24,862 nucleotides of DNA from CAZYTO01 sp964650405 (GTDB lineage Bacteria > Acidobacteriota > Thermoanaerobaculia > Gp7-AA8), in contig CAZYTO010000047.1 in NCBI GenBank assembly GCA_964650405.1, positions 1 through 24,862 on the forward strand, read 5' to 3'. The translations under genes were made by a program, and so were the position numbers. Shown here in pieces: positions 24,339 through 24,862 of this stretch; within the stretch, counting starts at the first letter, position 1, and each line of letters begins with the position of its first letter. Below the pieces are notes generated by a model. The model was not told the origin of the DNA. It was given only the letters and a program-made list of their open reading frames with translations, and ran no database searches.

Positions 24339-24862
24339 ATGCGTTTGATCACGCGCGGTGACCTCGACGGGCTGACGTCGGCGGTGGTGCTCACGCTCGC
24401 CGAGCCGATCGAGTCGATTCTGCTCATTCATCCGCAGGACATCACCGACAAGCGCGTGGAGGTGATGGCGGACGATGTGCTGGCCAACGTCCCGTACGAC
24501 CCGCGCTGCGGGATGTGGTTCGACCACCACCTGCTCACCGAGTCGAATGAGAAGCCGCCGGCGGAGTTCCGCGGGCGGTACGGCCTGGCACCGTCGGCGG
24601 CACGGCTGGTGTACGACTACTACCTGGAGCGGAATCCGGACGATCCGCGCCTGCTGCGCCTCGCCGATCTGGTCACGGAGACGGACCGTCCCGACCGCCC
24701 GCAACCCACGCCAGGCGACGCCGAGAAACCCCGCCACTACACCCCCCCCTACCACTCCCCCTCGATATTCCGATATAATTTCTGCCTTCCACCCCCCGGC
24801 CTACCTTGTCCTGCAACTGGCCTTGCCGGGGCAGGCCGTTTCCAATATCGGGATCTACCTGC
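24339..24862 (+). CDS. DHH-type phosphoesterase-like protein, partial
   Basis: From ATG 24339 the frame stays open to the window end (174 codons seen). The N-terminus reads MRLITRGDLDGLTSAVVL, a DxD-type metal-site start, then HPQDITDKRVEVMADDVLANVPYDPRCGMWFDHHLL with the DHH motif at residues ~62-64. EFRGRYGLAPSAARLVYDYY follows. This matches exopolyphosphatase/DHH-family phosphoesterases that hydrolyse polyphosphate or short oligonucleotides using Mn ions. From about 24690 the residues become Pro-rich and lose similarity to the expected DRLDSAxLTP-type continuation, and the DNA gains C-runs, so the contig end is probably low quality. A TAAAAG hexamer lies 6 nt before the ATG. The gene continues outside the window. 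Confidence 0.8.
   Translation, partial: MRLITRGDLDGLTSAVVLTLAEPIESILLIHPQDITDKRVEVMADDVLANVPYDPRCGMWFDHHLLTESNEKPPAEFRGRYGLAPSAARLVYDYYLERNPDDPRLLRLADLVTETDRPDRPQPTPGDAEKPRHYTPPYHSPSIFRYNFCLPPPGLPCPATGLAGAGRFQYRDLP

Overview
The window is a GC-rich bacterial scaffold from a Gram-negative organism (TonB-dependent receptor, outer-membrane-type signals, complex I). The protein types fit Acidobacteriota, perhaps Thermoanaerobaculia or Vicinamibacteria: a TonB receptor with an N-terminal carboxypeptidase-regulatory domain, an MGH1-like glucosidase, a leaderless-looking promoter style and many short intergenic repeats. The phylum is inference from style, not from a marker gene. A run of 10 N (16933-16942) and noisy contig-end sequence suggest a metagenome-derived assembly.

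Layout. 1-1483 (minus): an ABC exporter pair, permease (runs off the window) and ATPase. 1660-2718 (+): unrecognised lipoprotein-like gene. 3029-3232 (minus): cold-shock protein with its own terminator. 3546-5766 (+): parvulin-type PPIase, single-domain response regulator, and a SAM methyltransferase translationally coupled to the regulator. 6043-8127 (+): saccharopine/lysine-dehydrogenase-like enzyme, four-helix membrane protein of the YvlD/holin_4_2 type, STAS antagonist. 8229-9158 (+): a PCTIR/CAP12-type TIR protein with an unrecognised beta-rich C-terminus and no cyclase beside it. 9224-11638 (+): nuoA, nuoE, nuoF without nuoB/C/D. 11663-13108 (+): polytopic membrane protein. 13318-13539: remnant of a metallo-beta-lactamase-fold gene. 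13544-16529 (minus): His/Asp-rich secreted protein followed by a TonB-dependent receptor that is cut by an amber codon 26 codons before its natural C-terminal Phe. 16659-19004 (+): O-antigen-ligase-type protein interrupted by the assembly gap, and a coupled alpha/beta hydrolase. 19397-20110 (+): rsmE. 20219-21368 (minus): lower-GC unrecognised gene plus an HExxH remnant. 21356-24199 (minus): large MGH1/GH63-like glucosidase. 24339-end (+): start of a DHH-type phosphoesterase-like gene that becomes garbled at the window edge.

The most striking non-genic feature is a set of over a dozen short tandem arrays (7-9 bp units, several different unit families) in almost every intergenic gap. Many are built as forward units, a short centre, then the same units inverted, so they could fold into long hairpins. 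Some families recur at distant sites, arrays interrupt the nuo operon twice, several abut promoter -10 elements, and one array sits in frame inside the glucosidase gene. A second recurrent signal is a TANNNT-like -10 hexamer placed 5-7 nt before start codons with no Shine-Dalgarno, pointing to leaderless transcripts; this signal was used to reassign the start of the 11663 gene.
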